DNA of 32,099 nucleotides from Thermoplasmata archaeon (GCA_021823345.1 JAKAOF010000005.1:4206-36304); one strand, 5' to 3'; counted from the stretch's first letter, positions 13,037 through 22,129 are shown. Program-made: numbers and translations. The notes: generated by a model from the sequence alone, not told the origin.

Positions 13037-13981
13037 TCACAGGGGCTCCTCAGGAGGGCGAGGGGAAACGGGTCCGGTCGGCGGGATCTTGGGACGGGCC
13101 TCGAGCGATTCGGAGGACTCGGCCTCGAAGAGCAGTTCGACCTCGTGGGGGGGCGGGGTCCCGGGCGGTGTCGCGGATGCCGGGGAAAGCCGGGCCGTCG
13201 CCATGTCCGACAACGATGGTTGCTCGAGGGGGAGGAAGTTCGACTGGGCCGCCGGGATCCGGGGGATGCCGACGGACGAGCCGATCACCTGGCCCTCGCG
13301 CAGCCAGCTCACCATCGTCTCGACGTTGCTGATCGAGATGTACTTCCGCACGTGCTCGGCGATCTCTCCCGCATAGAGGTTGGAGAGGCCCGAGATGCTG
13401 AGCTGGGGGTTGCTCCGGAAGGTCGTCTCGTTGTCGAGCACCACGATGTGGGCTCGTCCCTCCTCGTTGAGCTCGGTGAGACCATCCAGGAACCACAGGT
13501 TCCCCATGGTCTGGTCCGAGATCCTCCGCCGCTTCTCCTCCGCGGCGAAGGGAGCAATGAGGTAGAGCGTGAGGTGGGCCAGGTCGGGGCTCTGCGTGGC
13601 GAGGTCGATGAGCACCGGGAGGATCCCGGAGCCACTGCCTCCGCCGAGGCTGGCGACGATGGTCGTGCATGTGGCTCCCTGGAACAGGGAACTGAGTTCC
13701 TGTTGTGCGGCGAGCGCCCGCATGCTGCCATCGCGGACCGTGGTGTCACCGTCCGCTTCTTCGTCGCCGGGAAGTCCCTTGACGAAGAACTTCCGGTCGA
13801 ACAACTTCTCTTCGTAGACACGACGGTCGCAATTGACCGCCGCCGTCTCAAGGTACTGGATCTTGCGCCGCGCGATCTCGCGACCGACCCGGATACCGCC
13901 TCCTCCTACAGCGACCAGCAGGAAACGAACGTCCCTGCCGAGCGCCAACCGGCGACCCTCACTCTCTCCCTTCGTCCCCAT
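13037..13981 (-). CDS. divergent FtsZ/tubulin-superfamily protein with short Pro-rich C-terminus
   Basis: ATG at 13981 with upstream GGAGG; FLLVAVGGGGIRVGREIA, AVNCD, VASLGGGSGSGILPVLIDLA (G-box like), LYLIAPFAAEEKRRR, GLTELNEEGRAHIVVLDNE. Confidence 0.78.
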   Translation of the reverse strand: MGTKGESEGRRLALGRDVRFLLVAVGGGGIRVGREIARRKIQYLETAAVNCDRRVYEEKLFDRKFFVKGLPGDEEADGDTTVRDGSMRALAAQQELSSLFQGATCTTIVASLGGGSGSGILPVLIDLATQSPDLAHLTLYLIAPFAAEEKRRRISDQTMGNLWFLDGLTELNEEGRAHIVVLDNETTFRSNPQLSISGLSNLYAGEIAEHVRKYISISNVETMVSWLREGQVIGSSVGIPRIPAAQSNFLPLEQPSLSDMATARLSPASATPPGTPPPHEVELLFEAESSESLEARPKIPPTGPVSPRPPEEPL

Positions 13982-14441
13982 CGTAGATTCCTCCCCTCTT
14001 GGACGGACGTCGAACGCGATCCGGGGATCCATCCTCAGACAGCTCATTGTCGGGCTCCCCCAGCGTCACGGACCGCGTGACGACAGGGGCGTCCATGAGC
14101 CGCTTTTCTCCGACCTTCGCCATCTCGTCGACCCGGAGCGCAAGCATGCCGTAGCGGACGCACTGGGCGATCGCGTCCTCGATCCTTCCACCATGCACGC
14201 GTTGAGCGAACCTGCCAAGGAGTTCCGCTTCTTCTGGCGAAAGGTTGGCGACCGGGCCGGTCGCAGGCGCGGGTCGGCCGGACATCTCCCGAAGCTTGTC
14301 TTCAAGGAACTGCTGGATCGCGGTACGAACGAGCGCCGAGCGGTTCCGGAAGTCTCCCGCGAGCACATAGGAGTCCATTGCCTTGAGCTCCTGCGGGGAA
14401 CACCGCACCGCTAGTTTCTCTTCGCCCACTTTCTCATGCAT
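13959..14441 (-). CDS. ribbon-helix-helix DNA-binding regulator (CdrS/CdrL-like position next to an ftsZ-like gene)
   Basis: MHEKVGEEKLAVRCSPQELKAMDSYVLAGDFRNRSALVRTAIQQFLEDKL; overlaps the downstream FtsZ-like CDS by 23 nt. Confidence 0.75.
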   Translation of the reverse strand: MHEKVGEEKLAVRCSPQELKAMDSYVLAGDFRNRSALVRTAIQQFLEDKLREMSGRPAPATGPVANLSPEEAELLGRFAQRVHGGRIEDAIAQCVRYGMLALRVDEMAKVGEKRLMDAPVVTRSVTLGEPDNELSEDGSPDRVRRPSKRGGIYDGDEGRE

Positions 14442-14447
14442 TTTTCC

Positions 14448-14483
14448 TTTTGTCGGACAATACCATGTGGATTTTGTCGGACA
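14448..14483 (-). promoter_or_regulatory. two direct copies of TTTTGTCGGACA (plus-strand reading), each holding the palindrome TGTCsGACA; candidate operator
   Basis: 14448-14459 and 14472-14483 identical 12-mers, 24 bp apart; TATA-like GGTTTAAATAAT on the minus strand upstream near 14507-14518. Confidence 0.65.
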
Positions 14484-14548
14484 CCCGAGAGGCATAACCG
14501 TGTTCGGATTATTTAAACCATTCGCTCGACTGGAAGCGAAGGTGCCTT

Positions 14549-15418
14549 TCACCCGACCCGGGTGAGCCGTTCCGCGCCATCTTCGGTCAAGAGGAAGGTG
14601 GCCTCCGCTTGGGAGACGATCCCTCCTCCCACCTCGATAAAGACGGGATACGACTGGATAAATGGCTTCTTCCGGAAGGGCAGCCGGTGCAGCTCTCGGT
14701 CCTTCACCCATCGGAGACAGAACGGCAATGTTCGGAACTGGGAATAGAGGGCGTGCAGATCGCTCTCGCGCTCCCGGTCCGGCTCCTGGCGGAACCGCAT
14801 GATGTTGCCGAACGGACCGTTGTGGATCTCTCCGGCGCCATTCGTGGCGAAGGGCTCCACCGCCACGACCTCCCCGGTCTCGAGGTACGCCGGTTCGACG
14901 ACGGAGGAATTCGGGACGGATTTGCCGGCGTGCAGGCTGTACGGCTCCACCGTGTGGCCCATGAGGTTCGTGACCGGCTTGAAACCCCGGCGCTGGATGG
15001 CGCCTTCGATGACCGAAGTAACCTCGGTGGTGTCGAGACCCCCGTGAAGGACCCGTTCGGCGGAGTCCAAGGCGTCGCGGGAGGCCGCCAGCAGTGTGGA
15101 CCGCCGCGCACTTCCCACCTCTATGGTGGTCGCATTGTCGGAGATGCACCCCTCGAGGTGCGCCCCCACGTCCAGCTTCACGACCTCGCCCTCCTGGAAC
15201 CGGCGGTCGTAGTCCGGTGGCGGGGTGAAGTGGGCAGCTTCAACGTCCACGGAGATGTTCGCCGGGAACGAGGGAAGGCAACCTCCCCGACGTATCTCCG
15301 CTTCGACCTCTTCGGCCACGTCGAGCATCGAGGCCCCCGGTCGAACGAGGGAGGCTCCGAGCTGGAGCGCCTTCGCTCCCACCGCGCCCGCCGTTCTCCA
15401 CTTCTCGAGATGTTCCAT
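14549..15418 (-). CDS. map: methionine aminopeptidase, type II
   Basis: KLDVGAHLEGCISDNATTIEV, NLMGHTVEPYSLHAGKSVPN, GEVVAVEPFATNGAGEI, SQAEATFLLTEDG. Confidence 0.93.
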   Translation of the reverse strand: MEHLEKWRTAGAVGAKALQLGASLVRPGASMLDVAEEVEAEIRRGGCLPSFPANISVDVEAAHFTPPPDYDRRFQEGEVVKLDVGAHLEGCISDNATTIEVGSARRSTLLAASRDALDSAERVLHGGLDTTEVTSVIEGAIQRRGFKPVTNLMGHTVEPYSLHAGKSVPNSSVVEPAYLETGEVVAVEPFATNGAGEIHNGPFGNIMRFRQEPDRERESDLHALYSQFRTLPFCLRWVKDRELHRLPFRKKPFIQSYPVFIEVGGGIVSQAEATFLLTEDGAERLTRVG

Positions 15419-15510
15419 GAGGTTCAACCGTCCAGAGAGCGGCTTCCCTCTTATCCTTGGCTTGACCCAGATGGGACGAGCGGATCCGTCCGAGGAAGGG
15501 CCCCCCGAGC

Positions 15511-16086
15511 TCACCGTGAGATCACTCGAGGCCGGGCTCCCGACAGGTCGATGATCGTCGACGGGGTCCCCGACGGAGAGGGGGGCAGGTCCAGGTACAC
15601 GGCCACTCGGTCACCAAACACCTTGCGAATGGCGGGCATCGAGGTTCCGGCGGGAGCTCCGTGCCGGTTCGCCGAGGTGGAGGTGATGGGCCCGGCGCGA
15701 CGGGCAAGCTCCCGTGCACCCTCGTGCTGGGGGATCCGAACCCCGAGAAGACCTCGAGGAGAGATGAGCTCAAGTGCCAACGTTTCCCGGGCGTGCTGGC
15801 TCGCGGGCAGCAAGAGCGTGTAGGGCCCGGGAAGACGCTCCCGGACCGCCTGCCGGTCCTGGTCGCGTAGGACGACGAAGGGCTCGAGTTCCTCGGTCGA
15901 CGAAAAGAGGACGGAGACGGGGCTACCTTCGGGCCGGTCCTTCGCCTGGAACAGGGCCTTGACCGCGGAGGAAGAGTCGGCCCGCACGCCGAGCCCGAAG
16001 AGGGTGTCGGTCGGATAGGCGACGACCGCGTCGCCCCGGAGCGCGGCTACGGCGGCGGAGAAGAGTCGCTCAGTAGTACTCTTCAT
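15511..16086 (-). CDS. YrdC/Sua5-type threonylcarbamoyl-AMP synthase
   Basis: VVAYPTDTLFGLGVRADSSSAVKALFQAKDRPEGSPVSVL...PGPYTLLLPAS...GLLGVRIPQH...ITSTSANRHG...STIIDLS. Confidence 0.92.
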   Translation of the reverse strand: MKSTTERLFSAAVAALRGDAVVAYPTDTLFGLGVRADSSSAVKALFQAKDRPEGSPVSVLFSSTEELEPFVVLRDQDRQAVRERLPGPYTLLLPASQHARETLALELISPRGLLGVRIPQHEGARELARRAGPITSTSANRHGAPAGTSMPAIRKVFGDRVAVYLDLPPSPSGTPSTIIDLSGARPRVISR

Positions 16087-16558
16087 CGGTCCGGGAATAC
16101 TCGAGATAGTCCGCGTCCCGGAAATAGAGGGCAAGTTCGCGCTGGGCCGTGGGGACCGAATCCGAGGCGTGGACGACGTTCGGGGTGAGGGCGATGGCGA
16201 AATCCCCTCGGATGGTTCCCGGAGCGGCTTCCCAGGGCTTGGTCGCTCCGTTGAGGGAGCGGACGACCTGGACCGCGTTGCGGCCTTCGAGCGCGAGCAC
16301 GAGCACCGGGGAGGAGGTGATGAATCGTACGAGCTCCGGGAAGAACGGCTTGGCCTTGTGCTCCTCGTAGTGCTTCTCCGCGAGATCCCGGGAGATCAGC
16401 ATGAGGCGGGCGGCGACGACCTTGAGCCCCTTCTCCTCGTAGCGGGCCAATACCTTGCCGGCAAGCCCCCGTCGCATGCCATCTGGCTTGACCATGACGA
16501 AGGTGCGTTCGGCCCGTGCGGGATCCTTGGGGGCAGCGGGTGAGGGATGTTCCGGCAT
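16070..16558 (-). CDS. ndk: nucleoside diphosphate kinase
   Basis: TFVMVKPDGMRRGLAGKVLARYEEKGLKVVAARL, GATKPWEAAPGTIRGDFAIALTPNVVHASDSVPTAQREL. Confidence 0.97.
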   Translation of the reverse strand: MPEHPSPAAPKDPARAERTFVMVKPDGMRRGLAGKVLARYEEKGLKVVAARLMLISRDLAEKHYEEHKAKPFFPELVRFITSSPVLVLALEGRNAVQVVRSLNGATKPWEAAPGTIRGDFAIALTPNVVHASDSVPTAQRELALYFRDADYLEYSRTDEEYY

Positions 16559-16778
16559 GGTGGGGGAGAGTGGCGGGGGGATTTAAGGGGAAAGAAGCCG
16601 CGTCGATCACGGACCATACTGTGGGCAGTTCTTCCTCGATGAGCCGACCAGAACAGTAGCGACCGACAAGAAGCAGCGAACCGTCGAGACGTTCCACGCG
16701 AGGTCTCCAAACGAGTTCTGCCCGATCCCCTACGGCAGATCGTGACCGACGGGCGAATAGGGTGCGGGGCCATGAACA

Positions 16779-18089
16779 TCATTCGTTCAGGGGTGGACCG
16801 TTCGATGCTTCGACAGGTGCGCTGACGTGTTGCCCCGTCCGCACGCGAGGGTCGAGATAGGCGTGTCCCACATCGATGACGAGGTGGACGAAGACCGCCA
16901 TGAAGGAGAGGATCAATAGCGAGCCTAGGAGCGTGCCAGGGTCCGAGTATCCGAGCAAGGCATACGAGAAGAGCTGGCCGATCCCATACTGCTCGAAGGT
17001 GGTCTCCACAATCATGATGCCCCCGAAGAAGAATGAGAAGGTCCATCCCAATGCGGCGATCGTGGCCGTCAAGGACACGCGGCCCACATGCCGATTGGCC
17101 ACCATCCTCTCCGTCAATCCCTTGGCTCGTGCGGTTCGAACGAAATCCACTCCCATCACGTCCAACGTCCCATTACGGACCAAACGCAGAACGATCTCGA
17201 CCAGGCCGAAGGCGAGAATCAGCGCCGACAGGAGAACGCGCATGAATCCCTCGGCGAGGATGTACCAGAAGTAACCGGAGTCCCCGGCGGGCCCCGGATG
17301 GCTTGCGGCATACAGCAAGGCATCCAAAAGAGGAAGGTGAGTGGGGGAAGTCACGCCCGACGCATTAGCGAAGGGCAAGGCACGGGCAGAGGGGGCAAGG
17401 CAGACGGCCCCAGGCAGCTGGGTCTCGCCCGGGGGCCAGCTTCCGACAACCGAGTCGATATTGGCCGTCCCGGCACAACTCAGGACCGTGCTGCTTTGGA
17501 ATGCCACGAAGAGCAGGAAAAACGCGAATATCGCGAACCAGTACCCCGGAATGGCGTAGCCGGAGAAAAAGAACATCCGAAGACCTCGGTCCCTCGAGCG
17601 CGGGCGCTGACCCAAGGTGCGGGACACGAGGGGCACGGCCAACAAAACGATGATCAGAATGGAAAGAACGACCAGCTGGAGGGTATATGGAAACCAAGCC
17701 GAGACCAGATACCACACCGGGCAGCTGCCATTGTTTGCGATATCGCACTTTTCCAGGAGCGGAGCAAAGTTGGATAGGTCATCGCCGCAGATGATCCCGC
17801 TGATACAACTGCCAATAGTCACGTAGCCCCAGTTGAAGGTGAAGATGTTGGCGACGTAGCTCGCATACTGAACGTAGATGGGCTGGTCCAACCCGCACGC
17901 TTGCACTTCGGCTTGGTAGTGGCTCTGGTCGCAAGGGTTCTTGAAGGTGCAGGGGTAGCAATAGTCGATCCTCTCCTGCACAGGGAGTGTCTGAAGGACT
18001 ATGAAGGTCACAGTAACTATTCCCAAAAGAACTGGAATCAGGAGGATCAGCCTACGGACGAAGTACGTCCAAAGCCTCACACCTAGCAT
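16779..18089 (-). CDS. ABC transporter permease, DppB/OppB type, with Cys-rich external insert
   Basis: YFVRRLILLIPVLLGIVTVTFIVLQTLP N-terminus; DFVRTARAKGLTERMVANRHVGRVSLTATIAALGW EAA-like loop. Confidence 0.9.
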   Translation of the reverse strand: MLGVRLWTYFVRRLILLIPVLLGIVTVTFIVLQTLPVQERIDYCYPCTFKNPCDQSHYQAEVQACGLDQPIYVQYASYVANIFTFNWGYVTIGSCISGIICGDDLSNFAPLLEKCDIANNGSCPVWYLVSAWFPYTLQLVVLSILIIVLLAVPLVSRTLGQRPRSRDRGLRMFFFSGYAIPGYWFAIFAFFLLFVAFQSSTVLSCAGTANIDSVVGSWPPGETQLPGAVCLAPSARALPFANASGVTSPTHLPLLDALLYAASHPGPAGDSGYFWYILAEGFMRVLLSALILAFGLVEIVLRLVRNGTLDVMGVDFVRTARAKGLTERMVANRHVGRVSLTATIAALGWTFSFFFGGIMIVETTFEQYGIGQLFSYALLGYSDPGTLLGSLLILSFMAVFVHLVIDVGHAYLDPRVRTGQHVSAPVEASNGPPLNE

Positions 18090-18405
18090 AAATGGGGCCG
18101 CGAGTATTTAACCTAAAATCAAGTGCAGAGTCCGTGTCACTTGGACCATCATTTCGTAGCATCGAGACTAAACCAATGGTGGATCCCGTCGACTCGGAGC
18201 TGCTCAGTGCGGGTGGCGCCCCCACTCGAGCTCTTGGACGCATGTCGGGAGGGTCTGGAAACCCCACGTCGCTCCAACGTCCTTCGCTGGCACCGAGGGT
18301 TCGCTCTTCCTGGGAAGATCCTCGTCGGCCACCCCCCCGTTCGTCGCTTTAGAGTCCCGCTCCTCCTTATATTGCCCTCCCACTTTGAGGGGCCAGGTGC
18401 GTCCC

Positions 18406-19008
18406 ATGATATCGAAAAAACTCCCGGAGTACACTCTCGAGCTCTACGACCCGAAGACCGAATCGAGCAAGAAGATCAACCTGCCCAAGGACATTGCGGG
18501 CCACTTCACCCTGCTGTTCTTCTACCCGGCGGACTTTACCTTCGTCTGCCCCACGGAACTCGCGGACCTCCACAAGCGGAGCGCGGAGTTCGAGAAGCTG
18601 GACCTCAAGGTGATCGTCGCGAGCACGGACACCGTGTTCACCCACAAGGCGTGGATCGAGACGGAAGAGCTCCTGCACGGGTTCGACTACCCGATGATCG
18701 CGGACCACAACGGGAGCTTCTCCCGGGCACTCGGCATCTACAACGAAGAGACCGGGGTCGCCCGCCGGGGCTCCTTCATCATCGACCCGGACGGGATCGT
18801 CCGGGCGACCTACCACGTCGAGTCCAACATTGGCCGCAGCGCCGGGGAGATCCTACGCCTCGCGAAGGCCCTCAAGTTCGTCCGGGAGAACCCGGGCGCC
18901 GCCTGCCCCGCTAGCTGGGACGAAGGTCGGGCCACCCTTGCCCCCGGTCTCAAGATCGTGGGCCACGTGGGAGCCGAACTCCAAAAGGCCGAGAAGGCCA
19001 AGAGCTGA
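18406..19008 (+). CDS. 2-Cys peroxiredoxin (AhpC/Prx1-like)
   Basis: FFYPADFTFVCPTELADL peroxidatic Cys; ACPASW resolving Cys region. Confidence 0.95.
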   Translation: MISKKLPEYTLELYDPKTESSKKINLPKDIAGHFTLLFFYPADFTFVCPTELADLHKRSAEFEKLDLKVIVASTDTVFTHKAWIETEELLHGFDYPMIADHNGSFSRALGIYNEETGVARRGSFIIDPDGIVRATYHVESNIGRSAGEILRLAKALKFVRENPGAACPASWDEGRATLAPGLKIVGHVGAELQKAEKAKS

Positions 19009-19016
19009 ACCGGCCG

Positions 19017-19952
19017 CTAACGGCGGGCCCCGGGGGGAGGGGCTTTCGATATGCGCGCAGCGAGCTCGAGCGCCGCCTGGATGTTGTGGCGGGAGACCTC
19101 CTCCACATTCACCCCGAGAGGGACCCGGAGGTGCTTGCGGCGCACGAAGAGAATAACGTCCCGATAGAGCCGCATCGCGAGCTGAATGGAGGACTCGACG
19201 GAGTCCTTGCGCCCCGTGAGGACCGAGGACTCGACCGGCTCGGGGATCTCGATCCCGAGCCATCGGACGAACTCGAGATCCCCGTCGTCGTGGATGGGGG
19301 CGAAGGAGAGGAGCACGGTCGCGGGCTCGACCCCATGGGTCCGGCAGAGGTCATCATAGCGCAGCAAGAGGTTCTTGACCGCCCGGGTGTCGTAGATGAT
19401 CTGGGTGGTCGCGAAGAACGCTCCCGCCAGGGTCTTCGAAAAGAGACGTTCGGCCTCCCCTTCGCGGGAGGGAATGGTCACGCACCCGGAGAGCCCGGAC
19501 TCGACCCCCTCGGCGTGGAAGAGATGCGAGAGGATCCCTTCGGCTTCGAGCACGTTCGGTCCAGGATACTTCCGAAGATGGCTCGAGCCCCCGACCAGGA
19601 CGATGTTGTGCGCATCGTAGCGGTTGATGGTCTCCTTGGCCCATCGCAAGAAATCCCCGTGGGAGTGGAGATGCACCACGACCTTGTTCACCACCACTTC
19701 AATGTCCAGCTTCTTGCGGATCATCTGGGAGTATTCCCGCGGGTCGTAGGTCCGATAGAACGGGAGACCCAGGTGGTTCTCATCGACGATCTCCGGGAGG
19801 TTCACCGCAGCGACCCGTGGCAGTCGGGACAACCCTTCCTGCAACTTCTCGATCGTGCTGTAAACGTACGCCGGAGTCGCCCGCCGGGGAGGTGGTAGCG
19901 CGGCGAAGAATATGGGTCCCTTCCGCAGTACCTCTTTCAGAACCTTGCTCAC
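19017..19952 (-). CDS. methylenetetrahydrofolate reductase-like (MetF family) protein
   Basis: NLPEIVDENHLGLPFYRTYDPREY, NIVLVGGSSHLRKYPGPNVLEA, GCVTIPSREGEAERLFSKTLAGAFFATTQIIYD; divergent from metE-like genes. Confidence 0.75.
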   Translation of the reverse strand: MSKVLKEVLRKGPIFFAALPPPRRATPAYVYSTIEKLQEGLSRLPRVAAVNLPEIVDENHLGLPFYRTYDPREYSQMIRKKLDIEVVVNKVVVHLHSHGDFLRWAKETINRYDAHNIVLVGGSSHLRKYPGPNVLEAEGILSHLFHAEGVESGLSGCVTIPSREGEAERLFSKTLAGAFFATTQIIYDTRAVKNLLLRYDDLCRTHGVEPATVLLSFAPIHDDGDLEFVRWLGIEIPEPVESSVLTGRKDSVESSIQLAMRLYRDVILFVRRKHLRVPLGVNVEEVSRHNIQAALELAARISKAPPPGARR

Positions 19953-20048
19953 AATAGTCCCGGCTTCTACAGGAGCACGACGCTCTTAACGTGTTAGTCG
20001 TGGTTTATCGAATATCTTAAGAACGGAGCCTACCTCAGGCGGCCCGCA

Positions 20049-20990
20049 ATGGCGACTACGGCGGCGGTCACGACGTTCCTTCCCCGGTCAGAGGAAGTGA
20101 TCTCGGCGACCCGAGAATGGGAACGCGGGCGACGGAGCAAAGAAGACGTTGACACCCTCTACCAGAAGTGGACCCACGAGGTGCTCCGTTTTGAAGAGGA
20201 GCAGGGATTCGGCTGGAAGACGGGGGGCCACCTCGCCTGGCACGACCTGTTCCGTCCGCTGATCGGAGCGTCCCAGGGCATCGCCGTGGGTGCGCTCACC
20301 CGCTGGTTCGAGACCAACACATTCTACCGACGGCCCGTGATCGAGGAGCTGCCCCAGTTCGTCCCCGGAAAGCTCGCCTCGTATCTCCCCCAGTCGTCGG
20401 ACCTCGTCGTGATCCTACCCGGCCCCTGGACCCTGGCGGGCCTGGCGGAGAACCGGACCGGTCGGCGCGAGTCCGAGGTCGCCGAATCCCTCGCTCACCT
20501 GCTCCACTCGGTGATCGCGGAGCTTTCCGCTGAAGGCGAGCGCCGGTTCCTCTTCCACGAGCCGCTCCTTGCCTACGCCGGGGAAGCCCCCGAGGACGAG
20601 CTGCAGAAGCTCTACGGCATCGTGACCGCGGGCGGCATCCCCGCTCAGTTCCTCATGTGGACCTACTTTGGGGACGGTTCCTGGATCGTCCCGGAGGCCC
20701 CTCGCCTCGGAGTCTCGATGGTCGGGGTCGACCTCAGCGAGACCCCGCTGGGAGAGCTCACGCGCAGCCGCGTCCCTTCGGGGGTCGCCCTGGGGCTCGG
20801 CTGCATCGATCCCCGCACGTCCCTCCCGGAGAGCCAAGAGGACATCGCTCAGCTCGTCCATGAGGTCGATTCGAAGTTGCACCCGGGAAGCATGGTCCTC
20901 GGCCCGGCGGCGCCCATGGACCTCCTGCCCTGGGAGACGGCGCGGGAGAAGCTTTCCGTGCTCCGGCACTTTGCCGGGAGGTCGGGGTGA
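20049..20990 (+). CDS. MetE-like protein, N-terminal-type half of a split pair
   Basis: TIM-barrel-like MetE features (LTRWFETNTFYRRPVI, LPGPWTLAGLAENR, GVALGLGCIDPRTSLPES); abuts the catalytic MetE-like gene. Confidence 0.72.
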   Translation: MATTAAVTTFLPRSEEVISATREWERGRRSKEDVDTLYQKWTHEVLRFEEEQGFGWKTGGHLAWHDLFRPLIGASQGIAVGALTRWFETNTFYRRPVIEELPQFVPGKLASYLPQSSDLVVILPGPWTLAGLAENRTGRRESEVAESLAHLLHSVIAELSAEGERRFLFHEPLLAYAGEAPEDELQKLYGIVTAGGIPAQFLMWTYFGDGSWIVPEAPRLGVSMVGVDLSETPLGELTRSRVPSGVALGLGCIDPRTSLPESQEDIAQLVHEVDSKLHPGSMVLGPAAPMDLLPWETAREKLSVLRHFAGRSG

Positions 20991-22129
20991 ACATGGGAGC
21001 CGAACCGCTCCTGCCGACCCAAGAGGTCGGCTCGCTCCGCAAGCCGTTCTGGCTGGTCGAGGGTGCCCGCGGAGGCACGATGTCTCCGGGAGCCCTCCGA
21101 GAGCTCGCGGATAACCTGGACCGGGCCCCGTTCTCGGAGACCCTCAGCACGCCTACGCTCGAGCAGTTGAAGAAAGGCTCCGCGGCCGGGATCCCCACGG
21201 ATACGGTACGGGAAGTCGGGTCGCTCTTCGGCCTCCGGTTCTTGGAGAAGGCCGGTCTCGACCTCGTCTACGACGGAGAAATGCGCCGGGTCGAGATGTA
21301 CGAGTATCCCGTCCAACACTCCACCGGGTTCCGGTTCCTGGGCCATGTGCGGTCCTTCGACAACAAGTACTACCGCAAGGCCGCCTGTGTCGATGGGGTG
21401 GGCCTGAAGAACCCCTACCACCTCGAGGAGTTCTCCTTCGTGAAGGAGCATGCTCAACGCTTGCCGAAGGTGCCGGTCACGGGGGCGTACACGCTCGCCG
21501 ACTGGTCCTGGAACGAACACTACCTGCGGCAGCAGCCCGGCTGGAAGGGGCCCGAACAACGGCGTTCCGCCCAACGGGAGTTCGTGGTCGACATCGCGCG
21601 CAAGATCATCCGGCCGACTTTGAAGGCGCTCGTGGAAAAGGGCGCCCGGGTCATCCAGATCGATGAGCCCGCCGCCGGGACGCACCCGCTCGAGACGGCC
21701 CTCGTCGTGGAATCCTTCAACGAGTCGACCCAGGGGATCGATGCGAAGTTCGTCATGCACATCTGCTTCTCGGACTACAACTCGCTCTTCCCGGGGATGT
21801 TCGAGGCGAAGAACTGCCGGCAGTTCCTGCTGGAGTTCGCCAACCGGGACGTGGAGGGTCGGGATGGCTACGAGGACCTCGCGCTCTTCGAGGACATGAA
21901 CGATGGCCGCGAGGTGGGCGTGGGGGTCGTGGACATCCACCGGGACAACATCGAGACGGCCGAACTCGTCCATCAACGGATCATGAAGGCGGTCAAGTAC
22001 CTCAAGGACCCCACCCGGGTCTACGTGAACCCCGACTGCGGTCTGCGCACACGATCGCTCGACGTTTCTTGGCAGAAGCTCGTGCGGATGGTCGAAGGGA
22101 CCGAGCTCGCCCGCAAGGAGCTCACCTAG
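20987..22129 (+). CDS. MetE-like methionine synthase, catalytic (core) protein
   Basis: QIDEPAAG, HICFSDYN (HxC zinc ligands), VYVNPDCGLRTRSLD; GTG start overlaps the upstream stop by 4 nt. Confidence 0.85.
   Translation: MNMGAEPLLPTQEVGSLRKPFWLVEGARGGTMSPGALRELADNLDRAPFSETLSTPTLEQLKKGSAAGIPTDTVREVGSLFGLRFLEKAGLDLVYDGEMRRVEMYEYPVQHSTGFRFLGHVRSFDNKYYRKAACVDGVGLKNPYHLEEFSFVKEHAQRLPKVPVTGAYTLADWSWNEHYLRQQPGWKGPEQRRSAQREFVVDIARKIIRPTLKALVEKGARVIQIDEPAAGTHPLETALVVESFNESTQGIDAKFVMHICFSDYNSLFPGMFEAKNCRQFLLEFANRDVEGRDGYEDLALFEDMNDGREVGVGVVDIHRDNIETAELVHQRIMKAVKYLKDPTRVYVNPDCGLRTRSLDVSWQKLVRMVEGTELARKELT

Noticed and set aside
13204-13212. Third TGTCCGACA palindrome
   Set aside because: Inside coding sequence (LSDMAT region) and lacks the TTTT flank; a single 9-mer hit is close to chance expectation.
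13145-14080. 311 aa plus-strand ORF
   Set aside because: Antisense to the FtsZ-like gene and RHH gene; no motifs.
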